Below are positions 1-8,320 of a stretch of 64,000 nt of DNA, one piece after another. The notes beneath the pieces were generated by a model that searched no databases, was not told the DNA's origin, and worked only from the letters and a program-made list of their open reading frames with translations. Origin of the DNA: Nocardioides sp. Root190 (lineage in GTDB: Bacteria > Actinomycetota > Actinomycetes > Propionibacteriales > Nocardioidaceae); NCBI RefSeq assembly GCF_001428565.1, contig NZ_LMIA01000002.1:1-64000 (forward strand). Reading direction: 5' to 3'. The translations under genes and the position numbers were made by a program. Positions within the stretch are counted from its first letter, which is position 1, and each line of letters opens with the position of its first letter.

Positions 1-557
1 TGGCCCTGGACCTGCTGACCACCGACGAGGACACCGGTGAGGTCACTGTCCGTTCCGCCGGTCGGAAGGTCGTGATGGACCTCCACATCACCGACGGCAC
101 GCTGCGAGGTGAGAACCCCGTCGGCAGGTGGGGAGACAAGCCGGTCACCACCGCACAGATCAAGCAATGGCTCCGCTCCCGCGAGACCACCAGCATCATC
201 GTCAGGCCCGTCATCAACCTGGCCGACTGCATCCCGGTCGACTCCTACGAGATCCCCGACCGCCACAAGCACCGCGTCCGCTCACTTCGCCACACCTGCA
301 GCTTCCCGAACTGCACCACACCCGCCGTGAAGTGCGACATCGACCACGAGATCCCACATCGCGAGGGCGGACCGACGTGTCCGTGCAACCTCCACCCGCT
401 CTGCAGACGACATCACCGCGCCAAGACCTTCAGTGAGTGGCGCTACCTGAGCCTCGCACCCGGCCACTTCCTCTGGACCAGCCCGCACGGGCGGCTCTTC
501 CTCGTCGGACCCGGCGGCACGAGAGCCCTCGACCCACCCAAGGCGATCGAGCCCTGA
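1..557 (+). CDS. HNH endonuclease domain protein (13E12/DUF222-type), 5' truncated by window
   Basis: The reading frame is open from the first bases of the window, so only about the last 185 residues are present; an internal ATG at 72 is unlikely to be the true start. The C-terminal part carries an HNH nuclease-like zinc motif: CDIDHEIPHREGG followed by CNLHPLCRRHHRAK, with paired cysteines and the DH and HH residues typical of the family. Actinobacterial proteins with this ending usually have an N-terminal DUF222 domain (the 13E12 repeat family), which would lie off the left edge. Such genes are multi-copy in actinobacteria and their biological role is poorly defined. A repeat array follows immediately downstream. 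Confidence 0.85.
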   Translation, partial: ALDLLTTDEDTGEVTVRSAGRKVVMDLHITDGTLRGENPVGRWGDKPVTTAQIKQWLRSRETTSIIVRPVINLADCIPVDSYEIPDRHKHRVRSLRHTCSFPNCTTPAVKCDIDHEIPHREGGPTCPCNLHPLCRRHHRAKTFSEWRYLSLAPGHFLWTSPHGRLFLVGPGGTRALDPPKAIEP

Positions 558-603
558 CAGACCGCCTCAACCCCGCCGAGTGAGCACCATCGGCGGGGTA
601 CAG

Positions 604-1129
604 GCACGCCTTCATCGTCGGTCGAGGAGGCCACCCGCGGCCGCCGGTGGTCGAGGAGGCCGCCCGCGGCCGTCTCGAGACCACCCGCCACGGTGCACCC
701 ACCTGCCCGTGGGCGAGTTCCGGCACCGGGTCACCAGGTCTCGAGATGGTCGCTGCGCGACCTCCTCGACCAACGGGGGTCGGTCCCGGTGCACCCACCT
801 GCCCGTGGGCGAGTTCCGGCACCGGGTTGCCGGGTCTCGAGATGGTCGCTGCGCGACCTCCTCGACCAACGTGGGCGAGTTCCGGCACCGGGTTGCCGGG
901 TCTCGAGATGGTCGCTGCGCGACCTCCTCGACCAACAGGGGGTCGGTCCCGGTGCACCCACCTGCCCGTGGGCGAGTTCCGGTACCGGGTTGCCAGGTCT
1001 CGAGATGGTCGCTGCGCGACCTCCTCGACCAACGGGGGTCCGCTCCGATGTACCCCGTCTGCTCGTGCCCGGGTGCGGCACCGGGTTGCCGGGTCTCGAG
1101 ATGGTCGCTGCGCGACCTCCTCGACCAAC
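604..1129. repeat. Intergenic array of imperfect palindromic repeats
   Basis: This gene-free stretch (558-1163) is filled by repeats. A 38-bp unit, ggtctcgagatggtcgctgc continuing to ctcctcgaccaac, occurs five times at 737-774, 833-870, 899-936, 996-1033 and 1092-1129. Spacing is 96, 66, 97 and 96 bp, and the intervals share further sequence (gtgggcgagttccggcaccg). Two opposite-orientation relatives (ggtcgaggagg) lie at about 614 and 652-683. Each unit has an inner perfect stem gtcgc-tgc-gcgac and weaker outer complementarity, ggtc...gacc. The family resembles REP-type intergenic elements common in Nocardioides. Open frames across the array are repeat artefacts. Confidence 0.8.
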
Positions 1130-1163
1130 GGAGACCGGCCCCCCGAGTGCAGTCCGGACGAGC

Positions 1164-1700
1164 TCAGGCGGGCTGTCGCAGCGCTGCCTGGTAGCGCCGC
1201 CGGTAGAAGGGCTGGGCGAGCAGTGCGGCAGGGAACAGGAGCCGTCGCCACCCGCCCGATGCGCGGGTCAGTGACCGGAGGGTCAACCACACGGTTCCGT
1301 CCGTCGCGCGGTGGACGATGAACGCCTCCTCGCCGGACACGGGATGGCCGGGTCGGGTGCCGTAGGCGAAGCCACGGCGGTCCGGAAGATCCACGACGTC
1401 GACCACCCGGACCGGTTCCTGCAGGCGCACCGGGCCGATCCTGGCGACCAGGGTGTAGTCGCGGTCGGGGACGACGTGGAGGTCGTCGGAGGCCGAGGCG
1501 GCAGAAGGCCGTACGTCGAAGCCGCTGCGGGTCTTCACTCCCCACTGCAACACGTCGGCGGCGGAGGCCCAGGCGGCGTCGCCGCGTCCGATCACCACCG
1601 AGCTCTCGAAGCGTCGGTAGCCGTCCGGCCGCCGGTCCCAGGTGCGCTCGTGGATCTGCGTCTGCGTCACCGCGTCGTAGCTGAGACCGGGCGGCACCAC
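1164..1700 (-). CDS. DUF1990 family protein
   Basis: A protein of 178 residues matching the DUF1990 family by its conserved C-terminal stretch (FAYGTRPGHPVSGEEAF) and the early motif with WGVKTRSGFDV. The family has no established biochemical role. The gene begins with GTG at 1700, two bases after the stop codon of the upstream aldehyde dehydrogenase-like gene; a second GTG at 1697 is equally possible, with AGGA placed just upstream. The tight spacing makes it the last gene of the deoC operon. No signal peptide or convincing membrane span is seen. The repeat array begins right after its stop. Confidence 0.8.
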   Translation of the reverse strand: MVPPGLSYDAVTQTQIHERTWDRRPDGYRRFESSVVIGRGDAAWASAADVLQWGVKTRSGFDVRPSAASASDDLHVVPDRDYTLVARIGPVRLQEPVRVVDVVDLPDRRGFAYGTRPGHPVSGEEAFIVHRATDGTVWLTLRSLTRASGGWRRLLFPAALLAQPFYRRRYQAALRQPA

Positions 1701-1702
1701 TC

Positions 1703-2572
1703 CTAGATCCCGATCGGGTGCCAGACCGTCTTCGTCTCCACGAAGGCGGTCATCGCACCGATGCCGGGGTCGGCGGACCAGTCCGGTTCGGCAGCGGGGG
1801 CGCGGCGGACCCGCTTGAGGTTGTCGGCGGCAGCGACCTCGAGCGAGGTGGCGAGCTCGGTCGAGCCGGCGACACCGGCCAGGTCGATGGCGTTGACGTC
1901 CATGTGCGCGGCCAGCCAGGGGCCGAGCGCGGCGGCGTCACCGGTGAGGATGTTGATCACGCCGCCGGGGACGTCGGAGGTGGCGAGCACCTCGGCGAAG
2001 GTGACGGCCGGCAACGGGCGGTCGTACGACGACACGACGACTGCCGTGTTGCCGGTGACCACGACGGGCGCGACCACGGAGACCAGGCCGAGCAGCGAGG
2101 ACGACTGCGGCGCCAGGACGCCCACGAGGCCGGTCGGCTCGGGAGCGGAGTGGTTGAAGAACGGCCCGGCCACGGGGTTGGCGTTGCCGACCACCTGGGC
2201 GAGCTTGTCCGCCCAGCCGGCGTACCAGACCAGTCGGTCGACGGCGGCGTCCACCTGCGCGCGCGCCGCGGCGGCGGTGCCACCCTCGGACTGCTTGACG
2301 GCCTCCTCGAACTGCGGGCGACGGTCCTCCATGACCTCGGCGATCCGGTAGAGGACCTGGCCGCGGTTGTAGGCGGTGCGCGCGGACCAGCCGCCGAAGG
2401 CCTTGCGGGCCGCGACGACGGCGTCCCGCACGTCCTTGCGCGAGGCGAGGGCGGCGTTGGCCACGAACTTCCCCAAACTGTCGGTGACCTCGTAGGAGTG
2501 GCCCGACTCCGAGCGGGGGAAGGCCCCGCCGATGTAGAGCTTGTAGGTCTTGCGGACGTCGATGCGCGCCAT
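1703..2572 (-). CDS. Truncated, catalytically dead aldehyde dehydrogenase-like protein
   Basis: At 289 residues this is much shorter than the usual 480 of the aldehyde dehydrogenase superfamily. The N-terminal cofactor-binding half is recognisable (YAGWADKLAQVVGNANPVAG, then PGGVINILTG), but the protein ends without the ELGGK glutamate region and without the GQxCC-type catalytic cysteine. It cannot work as a standard dehydrogenase. The frame is intact and codon use matches neighbours, so decay by frameshift is unlikely. Its start overlaps the last base of the full-length dehydrogenase gene (2572), implying translational coupling. I infer a regulatory or structural partner of that enzyme; a new activity cannot be excluded. 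Confidence 0.8.
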   Translation of the reverse strand: MARIDVRKTYKLYIGGAFPRSESGHSYEVTDSLGKFVANAALASRKDVRDAVVAARKAFGGWSARTAYNRGQVLYRIAEVMEDRRPQFEEAVKQSEGGTAAAARAQVDAAVDRLVWYAGWADKLAQVVGNANPVAGPFFNHSAPEPTGLVGVLAPQSSSLLGLVSVVAPVVVTGNTAVVVSSYDRPLPAVTFAEVLATSDVPGGVINILTGDAAALGPWLAAHMDVNAIDLAGVAGSTELATSLEVAAADNLKRVRRAPAAEPDWSADPGIGAMTAFVETKTVWHPIGI

Positions 2573-4008
2573 CAGGCCTCCTCCGCCTTCAGGTAGGCCG
2601 CCAGGCCCTGGCGGCCGCCCTCACGGCCGTAGCCGGATTCCTTGTAGCCGCCGAACGGGCTGGCCGGGTCGAACTTGTTGAACGTGTTGGCCCAGACCAC
2701 GCCGGCCCGCAACTCGTTGGCCATGTGCAGGATCAGCGAGCCCTTCTCGGTCCACACCCCGGCCGAGAGGCCGTACGGCGTGTTGTTGGCCTTCTCGACG
2801 GCCTCGGCGGGCGTCCGGAAGGTCAGGACCGACAGGACCGGTCCGAAGACCTCCTCCCGCGCGATCCGGTGGGCCTGGGTGACGCCGGTGAAGATCGTCG
2901 GCGGGAACCAGAAGCCGCTCGAGGGCAGGTCGCACTCCGGCGCCCAGCGCTCGGCGCCCTCCTCCTCGCCGATGCCGGCGAGCTCGCGGATCCGGTCGAG
3001 CTGCTCGCGGGAGTTGATGGCACCGATGTCGGTGTTCTTGTCGAGCGGGTCGCCGACGCGCAGCGTTCCCATCCGGCGCTTGAGCCGGGACAGCACCTCG
3101 TCGGCGACCGACTCCTGCACGAGGAGGCGGGACCCGGCGCAGCAGACGTGGCCCTGGTTGAAGAAGATGCCGCCGACGATGCCCTCGATGGCCTGGTCGA
3201 TGGGGGCGTCGTCGAAGACGATGTTGGCGGCCTTGCCGCCGAGCTCCAGTGTCGCCTTCTTGTCGGTGCCCGCGATCGCGCGGGCGATGGCCTTGCCGAC
3301 GCCGGTGGAGCCGGTGAAGGCGACCTTGTCGACGTCGGAGTGTCCGACGAGGGCCTGGCCGGTCGAGCCGGCGCCCGTGACGATGTTGACGACGCCCGGC
3401 GGGAGGTCGGCCTGCTGGCAGATCTCCGCGAACAGCAGCGCCGTCAGGGGAGTGGTCTCGGCCGGCTTGAGGACGACGGTGTTGCCGCACGCCAGGGCGG
3501 GGGCGATCTTCCAGGCCAGCATCAGCAGCGGGAAGTTCCAGGGGATCACCTGGCCGGCGACGCCGAGCGGCTGCGGGTTCGCGCCGAGGCCGGCGTGCTC
3601 CAGCTTGTCGGCCCAGCCGGCGTAGTAGAAGAAGTGCGCGGCGACGATGGGTACGTCGACGTCGCGGCTCTCCTTGATCGGCTTGCCGTTGTCGATCGAC
3701 TCCAGGACGGCCAGCTCGCGGCCGCGCTCCTGGATGATCCGGGCGATCCGGAAGAGGTACTTCGCGCGCTCCTTGCCGGACATCCGCGACCAGCCGCGGA
3801 ACGCCCGACGAGCGGCCTTCACGGCCAGGTCGACGTCCGCGTCGGACGCTTCGGCGATCTCGGCGAGGGTCTCCTCGGTGGCGGGGTTGATCGTCTTGAA
3901 CGACGAACCGTGGCCATCGACGAAGTCACCGTCGATGAACAGCCCGTAGGACGCCTTGATGTCGACGATGCTGCGCGACTCGGGTGCTGGTGCGTACTCG
4001 AAGGCCAT
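2572..4008 (-). CDS. NAD(P)-dependent aldehyde dehydrogenase
   Basis: A full-length (478 aa) cytosolic aldehyde dehydrogenase. Visible motifs are the N-terminal LFIDGDFVDG, the cofactor region VIPWNFPLL, the general base in LELGGKAAN, the catalytic cysteine in FFNQGHVCCAGSRL and the C-terminal PFGGYKESGYGREGG. The gene starts 3 nt after the stop of deoC and overlaps the next, shortened dehydrogenase gene by one base, so three or four genes are probably cotranscribed. Because DeoC releases acetaldehyde, the natural inference is oxidation of that aldehyde to acetate (or to an acyl product). The exact substrate cannot be read from the sequence. Confidence 0.93.
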   Translation of the reverse strand: MAFEYAPAPESRSIVDIKASYGLFIDGDFVDGHGSSFKTINPATEETLAEIAEASDADVDLAVKAARRAFRGWSRMSGKERAKYLFRIARIIQERGRELAVLESIDNGKPIKESRDVDVPIVAAHFFYYAGWADKLEHAGLGANPQPLGVAGQVIPWNFPLLMLAWKIAPALACGNTVVLKPAETTPLTALLFAEICQQADLPPGVVNIVTGAGSTGQALVGHSDVDKVAFTGSTGVGKAIARAIAGTDKKATLELGGKAANIVFDDAPIDQAIEGIVGGIFFNQGHVCCAGSRLLVQESVADEVLSRLKRRMGTLRVGDPLDKNTDIGAINSREQLDRIRELAGIGEEEGAERWAPECDLPSSGFWFPPTIFTGVTQAHRIAREEVFGPVLSVLTFRTPAEAVEKANNTPYGLSAGVWTEKGSLILHMANELRAGVVWANTFNKFDPASPFGGYKESGYGREGGRQGLAAYLKAEEA

Positions 4009-4011
4009 GTG

Positions 4012-4995
4012 TCAGTCCAGGGTGAAGTAGTCGGGACCGCTGTAGCGGCCGGTGGTCATCTTCGTGCGCTGCATCAGCAGGTCGTTGAGCAGCGTCGAGG
4101 CGCCGAAGCGGAACCAGTCCGGGTCGAGCCAGTCGTCGCCGGCGATCTCGTTGACCATGACGAGGTACTTGATGGCGTCCTTGGCGGTGCGGATGCCGCC
4201 CGCCGGCTTCACGCCGATCTGCACGCCGGTGGCCTCGCGGAAGTCGCGGACGGCCTCGAGCATCACCAGGGTCACCGGCAGCGTGGCGGCCGGCTGGACC
4301 TTGCCGGTGGAGGTCTTGATGAAGTCGCTGCCCGCGAGCATCGCCAGCCACGAGGCGCGGCGGACGTTGTCGTAGGTCTGCAGCTCGCCGGTCTCGAAGA
4401 TCACCTTGAGGTGGGCGTGCGATCCGTCGGGACGGGCGCAGGCGTCGCGGACCGCGACGATCTCCTCGAACACCTGGAGGTAGTGGCCGGCGAGGAAGGC
4501 GCCCCGGTCGATCACCATGTCGATCTCGTCGGCGCCGGCCGCGACCGCGTCGCGGGTGTCGGCGAGCTTGATCGCCATCGACGCACGACCGCTGGGGAAG
4601 GCGGTGGCGACGGCGGCGACGTTGACCCGGTCGCCGACGACCGCCTTCACCTCGCCGACCATGTCGCCGTACACGCAGACGGCCGCGACCGAGGGGCAGC
4701 CCGGGTCGGCGGGGTCGGGGCGCAGGGCCTTGCTGGCCAGCGCGCGCACCTTGCCGGGCGTGTCCTGGCCCTCGAGCGTGGTGAGGTCGACCATCCGGAT
4801 GGCGAGGTCGAGTGCCCACGCCTTCGAGGTGGTCTTGATGGAGCGGGTCCCGAGTCCGGTGGCGCGCGCCTCCGCGCCGACCTGGTCGACGCCGGGAAGG
4901 CCGTGGAGGAAGCGGCGGAGCGAGGCCTCGCTGGCCGTCACTTCGGAGTACGCCGCGAGTCCCTGGACGGGATCGCTGGGGGCGGTGGTCGGCAT
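4012..4995 (-). CDS. deoC: Deoxyribose-phosphate aldolase
   Basis: DeoC cleaves 2-deoxyribose 5-phosphate to glyceraldehyde 3-phosphate and acetaldehyde, the last step of deoxynucleoside breakdown. The Schiff-base lysine lies in SDFIKTSTGK and the second conserved lysine in GVKPAGGIR. At about 327 residues it belongs to the longer form seen in actinobacteria. I prefer ATG 4995 over the upstream TTG at 5016, because a -10 hexamer TATGCT (5007-5002) ends exactly 6 nt before it, as expected for a leaderless transcript; GAGGGG also lies there. It heads an operon with two aldehyde dehydrogenase-like genes and a DUF1990 gene. Confidence 0.95.
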   Translation of the reverse strand: MPTTAPSDPVQGLAAYSEVTASEASLRRFLHGLPGVDQVGAEARATGLGTRSIKTTSKAWALDLAIRMVDLTTLEGQDTPGKVRALASKALRPDPADPGCPSVAAVCVYGDMVGEVKAVVGDRVNVAAVATAFPSGRASMAIKLADTRDAVAAGADEIDMVIDRGAFLAGHYLQVFEEIVAVRDACARPDGSHAHLKVIFETGELQTYDNVRRASWLAMLAGSDFIKTSTGKVQPAATLPVTLVMLEAVRDFREATGVQIGVKPAGGIRTAKDAIKYLVMVNEIAGDDWLDPDWFRFGASTLLNDLLMQRTKMTTGRYSGPDYFTLD

Positions 4996-5001
4996 CCCCT
5001 C

Positions 5002-5011
5002 AGCATAGGGT
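5002..5011. promoter_or_regulatory. Overlapping divergent -10 elements for deoC and the PH-domain gene
   Basis: The two divergent start codons (4995 and 5019) are separated by 23 bp. On the minus strand TATGCT (5007-5002) ends 6 nt before deoC; on the plus strand TAGGGT (5006-5011) ends 7 nt before the PH-domain gene. The two hexamers share the TA at 5006-5007. This fits two leaderless, mutually exclusive promoters. Inferred from spacing and consensus only. Confidence 0.55.
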
Positions 5012-5018
5012 TGCAATC

Positions 5019-5585
5019 GTGCGGAACGAAGGTGTCGAGAAGTCGGAGCTGTTCAGGTCGGGCGGGATCGTGGTCGGGGCCATCGGCCTGGTGGCCGCGG
5101 CGGTCGTGCTCGTCTACAGCACCGCGGTCGTCGGGTTCGACCCCCTGACCTGGTCCGCGACGCTGCTGCTCGCCGTCATCGTGTGGTCGGTGCTGATCCG
5201 CCCGGCCGTGGTCCTGCACGTCGAGGAGCTGGAGGTGCGCAACGTCTCGCACACCCTGCGCATCCCGTACCAGCGCATCCGCGAGGTCGAGATCAACCAG
5301 GTCACCCGGGTGCACACTCCGGAGCGGACCTACGTCGCGGGCGGCTTCGGGCGCAGCCGCGGCACCATCCGCAAGGACGCGCGGGTGGCCCCGGACGCCA
5401 AGCTCGGTCAGCACTCGCTGGGCCACCTGGTCGAGGAACGGATCAACCGTCGCGCCACCGAGGCGAAGCGGACGGCCGTCGAGGGCGCCGAGGTGGCACC
5501 GGTCCGCCGCACCTGGGCGGCGGCGGAGCTCGGTGCCGGTGCCGTGCTGGTGGTCGCGACCCTGCTCGCCTCTGTCCTGCGCTGA
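5019..5585 (+). CDS. PH-domain membrane protein, function unknown
   Basis: A 188-residue protein with two N-terminal membrane segments (about residues 13-35 and 43-63), then a bacterial pleckstrin-homology-like region rich in beta strands (VVLHVEELEVRNVSHTLRIP), and a last hydrophobic helix at the C-terminus. It resembles the actinobacterial PH-domain family; partner and ligand are unknown. The GTG start at 5019 has no clear ribosome-binding site, but TAGGGT ends 7 nt upstream, suggesting leaderless translation. It is divergent from deoC and converges on the phosphohexomutase gene, ending 14 bp before it. Confidence 0.75.
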   Translation: MRNEGVEKSELFRSGGIVVGAIGLVAAAVVLVYSTAVVGFDPLTWSATLLLAVIVWSVLIRPAVVLHVEELEVRNVSHTLRIPYQRIREVEINQVTRVHTPERTYVAGGFGRSRGTIRKDARVAPDAKLGQHSLGHLVEERINRRATEAKRTAVEGAEVAPVRRTWAAAELGAGAVLVVATLLASVLR

Positions 5586-5598
5586 CCTGCCCGAGCGG

Positions 5599-7272
5599 TC
5601 AGATCCCCGCCGCAGCGGCGATGTCGGCGCGCAGCCCGGCCAATCGGGTCGCCGCGTCGGCGCGCGCAGCGGCCACGTCGCCGTCAGCGACCGGCACCAC
5701 GACCTCGAGGTAGCACTTGAGCTTCGGCTCCGTGCCGCTCGGTCGTACGACGACCCGGCTGCCGTCGTCGGTCCGGTAGCGCAGGCCGTCGGTCGGCGGG
5801 AGGTCGGCGGATCCGACGGTCAGGTCCTCGGCGGACGTGACGGCCGAGCCGCCCAGCGAGGTCGGCGGGGTGGCGCGCAGACGCTCCATGGCGGTCGCGA
5901 TCTGCCCGAGGTCGGTGACCCGCACCGAGAGCTGGTCGGTGGCGTGCAACCCGTGCGCGACCGCGATGTCGTCGAGCAGGTCGAGCAGCGAGCGACCGGC
6001 GTCCTTGGCCTCGGCGGCGATCTCGCAGAGCAGGAGTGCGGCGGTGACGCCGTCCTTGTCGGCGACGTTGACGGGGTCGACGCAGTAGCCGAGCGCCTCC
6101 TCGTAGCCGAACACCAGGTCCGGGAGGCGACCGATCCACTTGAAGCCGGTGAGGGTCTCCGCGTAGCGCTGCCCGTGCGCGGCGGCCATCGTGCCGAGCA
6201 GGGAGGACGAGACGATCGAGGTGGCGTAGACGCCGGTGCGTCCGGCCCGCAGCAGGTGGTCGGCGAGGAGGGCGCCCACCTCGTCGCCGCGCAGCATCCG
6301 CCAGCCGCCGTCCGGGTCCGGCACGGCGGCCGCGCAGCGGTCCGCGTCGGGGTCGTTGGCGATCACGATGTCGGCACCGTTGCGCTCGGCGAGCGCCACG
6401 GCGAGGTCGATCGCACCGGGCTCCTCCGGGTTGGGGAAGGAGACGGTCGGGAAGTCCGCGTCGGGGTGCTCCTGCTCGGCCACGATCTGCGGCTCGGTGA
6501 ACCCGGCGGTCTCCAGCACGGCCGGGAGCGCGCCGCCGCCCACGCCGTGCAGTGGCGTGTAGACGATCGCCAGGTCGCGCGGGCCGTCGCCCGCGATCGA
6601 CGCCGCGGTGTCGAGGTAGGCGTCGACGATGCCCTCGTCGAGGACCCGTCCGCCGGTCGACTCGAGCGGCTCGCGCGCCACGGCGCGGAGCGAACCCACC
6701 GCAGCGATGTGCTCGGCGATCCCGGTGTCGGCGGGCGGCACGATCTGGCTGCCGTCGCCGAGGTAGACCTTGTAGCCGTTGTCCTGCGGCGGGTTGTGGC
6801 TCGCGGTGACCATCACGCCGGCCGCGCAGCCGAGCTCGCGGATCGCGTAGGCCAGCAACGGGGTGGGCAGCGGCCGCGGCAGCAGCAGCGGCTTCAGGCC
6901 GGCGCCCGCCATCACCTCCGCCGTGTCACGTGCGAAGACGTCGGAGTTGTGGCGGGCGTCGTACCCGATCACGACGGGCGTGCCCGGCTCGGTCCCGCCC
7001 GCGATGAGGTACGACGCGAGGCCGGATGCCGCGCGGATGACCACGATCCGGTTCATCCGGTTCGGCCCGGCACCGAGCGCGCCGCGCAGGCCCGCCGTGC
7101 CGAACTCGAGCGTGCCGCGGAACCGGTCGGCGAGGTCGACGCGCGCATCGGCGTCGCCGGCCTCGACCGCGGCGATCACCCGGGTCAGCTCGTCGCGGGT
7201 CTGCTCGTCCGGATCCTCGGCGAGCCAGGCCTGCGCGCGGGTGATCAGGACGTCGGTGTCGGGCGTGGTCAC
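5599..7272 (-). CDS. Phospho-sugar mutase (phosphomannomutase/phosphopentomutase type)
   Basis: A 557-residue alpha-D-phosphohexomutase. The phosphoserine loop is VTASHNPPQDNGYKVY, the metal-binding loop is ANDPDADRC, the sugar-recognition loop is GYEEALGY and the C-terminal phosphate loop is VVRPSGTEPKLKCY. It interconverts sugar 1- and 6-phosphates (or 1- and 5-phosphates). M. tuberculosis pmmB, next to the nucleoside phosphorylase gene deoD, is the best-known relative of this type. Together with deoC here and the phosphorylase at 28.6 kb, a phosphopentomutase role in deoxynucleoside salvage is plausible. GTG 7272 is preceded by TAACGT (7284-7279) with a 6-nt gap, suggesting a leaderless mRNA. 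Confidence 0.9.
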   Translation of the reverse strand: MTTPDTDVLITRAQAWLAEDPDEQTRDELTRVIAAVEAGDADARVDLADRFRGTLEFGTAGLRGALGAGPNRMNRIVVIRAASGLASYLIAGGTEPGTPVVIGYDARHNSDVFARDTAEVMAGAGLKPLLLPRPLPTPLLAYAIRELGCAAGVMVTASHNPPQDNGYKVYLGDGSQIVPPADTGIAEHIAAVGSLRAVAREPLESTGGRVLDEGIVDAYLDTAASIAGDGPRDLAIVYTPLHGVGGGALPAVLETAGFTEPQIVAEQEHPDADFPTVSFPNPEEPGAIDLAVALAERNGADIVIANDPDADRCAAAVPDPDGGWRMLRGDEVGALLADHLLRAGRTGVYATSIVSSSLLGTMAAAHGQRYAETLTGFKWIGRLPDLVFGYEEALGYCVDPVNVADKDGVTAALLLCEIAAEAKDAGRSLLDLLDDIAVAHGLHATDQLSVRVTDLGQIATAMERLRATPPTSLGGSAVTSAEDLTVGSADLPPTDGLRYRTDDGSRVVVRPSGTEPKLKCYLEVVVPVADGDVAAARADAATRLAGLRADIAAAAGI

Positions 7273-7291
7273 CGGGCCACGTTAGCCCCGG

Positions 7292-8281
7292 TCAGGCGTC
7301 GATGCTGCTCAGGTCGCCGTACCGGTCCCCGGCGACTGCGTCGCGGGGCACCGCGACCTCCAGTGCGGCGAGGTCGGCGGCCGTGAGCGTGACGTCCGCG
7401 GCACCGACGTTCTCCTCGAGGTAGCGCACCCGCTTGGTGCCGGGGATCGGCACGACGTCCTCGCCCTGCGCGAGCACCCAGGCGAGGGCCAGCTGGCCGG
7501 GCGTGCAGCCGTGGGTGCCGGCCAGCGCGGCGATCTGCTCGACGAGGGTGAGGTTGGTGGCGAGGTTCTCGCCCTGGAAACGAGGGAAGTAGGCCGTCGA
7601 GCGGCTGTCGCCCTCAGCAGGGGTGGCGGTCATGGCACCGGTCAGGAGTCCGCGGCCGAGGGGCGAGTAGGGAACCAGCCCGATGCCGAGCTCACGCAGG
7701 ACGGGGAGGATCTCGTCCTCGAGGTCGCGGGTGAACAGCGAGTACTCCGTCTGCAGCGCGGTGATCGGGTGGGTCGCGTGGGCGCGGCGGACGGTCTCGG
7801 CCGATGCCTCCGAGAGGCCGAGGTGGCGCACCTTCCCGGCCTCGACGAGCTCCTTCATCGCACCGACGGTGTCCTCGATCGGGACGGTCGGGTCGACGCG
7901 GTGCTGGTAGTAGAGATCGATGTGGTCGACACCGAGGCGCTGCAGCGAGGCGTCGCACGCGGCGCGGACGTAGTCGGGGCTGCCCTGGATGCCGCGGCGA
8001 GCGCCGTCGGGACCGCGGTCGATGCCGAACTTGGTGGCGAGCTGCACCTCGTCGCGACGTCCGGCGACCGCCTTGCCGACGAGCTGCTCGTTGGTCCAGG
8101 GGCCGTACATGTCAGCGGTGTCGAGGAAGGTGACGCCGAGGTCGAGCGCGCGGTGGATGGTCGCGATGCCGCCGGCCTCGTCCGGGGCGCCGTAGAAGTC
8201 GGACATGCCCATGCAGCCGAGTCCCAGGCCGGAGACGGTGAGGGGGGAGGTGGTTCCGAGAGTGCGGGTGGAGATCGTCAT
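7292..8281 (-). CDS. Aldo/keto reductase under MerR control
   Basis: An NADPH-dependent aldo/keto reductase of 329 residues. The family tetrad is visible as Asp and Tyr in DTADMYG, Lys in ATKFG and His in YYQHR; the C-terminal cofactor motif is [14 protein letters not shown]. Members reduce aldehydes and ketones; the substrate is unknown. ATG 8281 is the best start, since four codons upstream only an alternative codon occurs. A MerR-type operator (8298-8320) with a TTGACC -35 box lies directly upstream and overlaps the stop of the merR gene, so induction by the MerR protein's signal is likely, perhaps for detoxification. Confidence 0.92.
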   Translation of the reverse strand: MTISTRTLGTTSPLTVSGLGLGCMGMSDFYGAPDEAGGIATIHRALDLGVTFLDTADMYGPWTNEQLVGKAVAGRRDEVQLATKFGIDRGPDGARRGIQGSPDYVRAACDASLQRLGVDHIDLYYQHRVDPTVPIEDTVGAMKELVEAGKVRHLGLSEASAETVRRAHATHPITALQTEYSLFTRDLEDEILPVLRELGIGLVPYSPLGRGLLTGAMTATPAEGDSRSTAYFPRFQGENLATNLTLVEQIAALAGTHGCTPGQLALAWVLAQGEDVVPIPGTKRVRYLEENVGAADVTLTAADLAALEVAVPRDAVAGDRYGDLSSIDA

Positions 8282-8297
8282 GACCACCAGCAAACCC

Positions 8298-8320
8298 CTT
8301 GGAGTGCGCTCCAGGTCAAG
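8298..8320 (-). promoter_or_regulatory. MerR-type operator/promoter of the aldo/keto reductase gene
   Basis: Read on the minus strand, CTTGACCTGGAGCGCACTCC contains a TTGACC -35 box followed by an inverted repeat TGGAG-N4-CTCCA. A 19-bp spacer would place the -10 at TTTGCT (8294-8289), 7 nt before the reductase ATG. The stretched spacer with a dyad inside it is the hallmark of MerR-activated promoters. It matches the element at 8716-8737 almost base for base. Confidence 0.75.

Noticed and set aside
580..1321. Repeated protein frames (204-224 aa) in the 600-1,130 array
   Set aside because: The frames exist on both strands in several phases because the DNA is repetitive; none has a ribosome-binding site or a recognisable domain.
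1703..2572. Frameshifted pseudogene of an aldehyde dehydrogenase
   Set aside because: The frame is intact to its stop, no second fragment with the missing catalytic half follows (the next gene is DUF1990), and the codon pattern is normal.
2725..5148. An 807-codon open frame on the plus strand
   Set aside because: It lies antisense to the aldehyde dehydrogenase and deoC genes, which have clear motifs; long antisense frames are a normal result of high GC bias at third positions.
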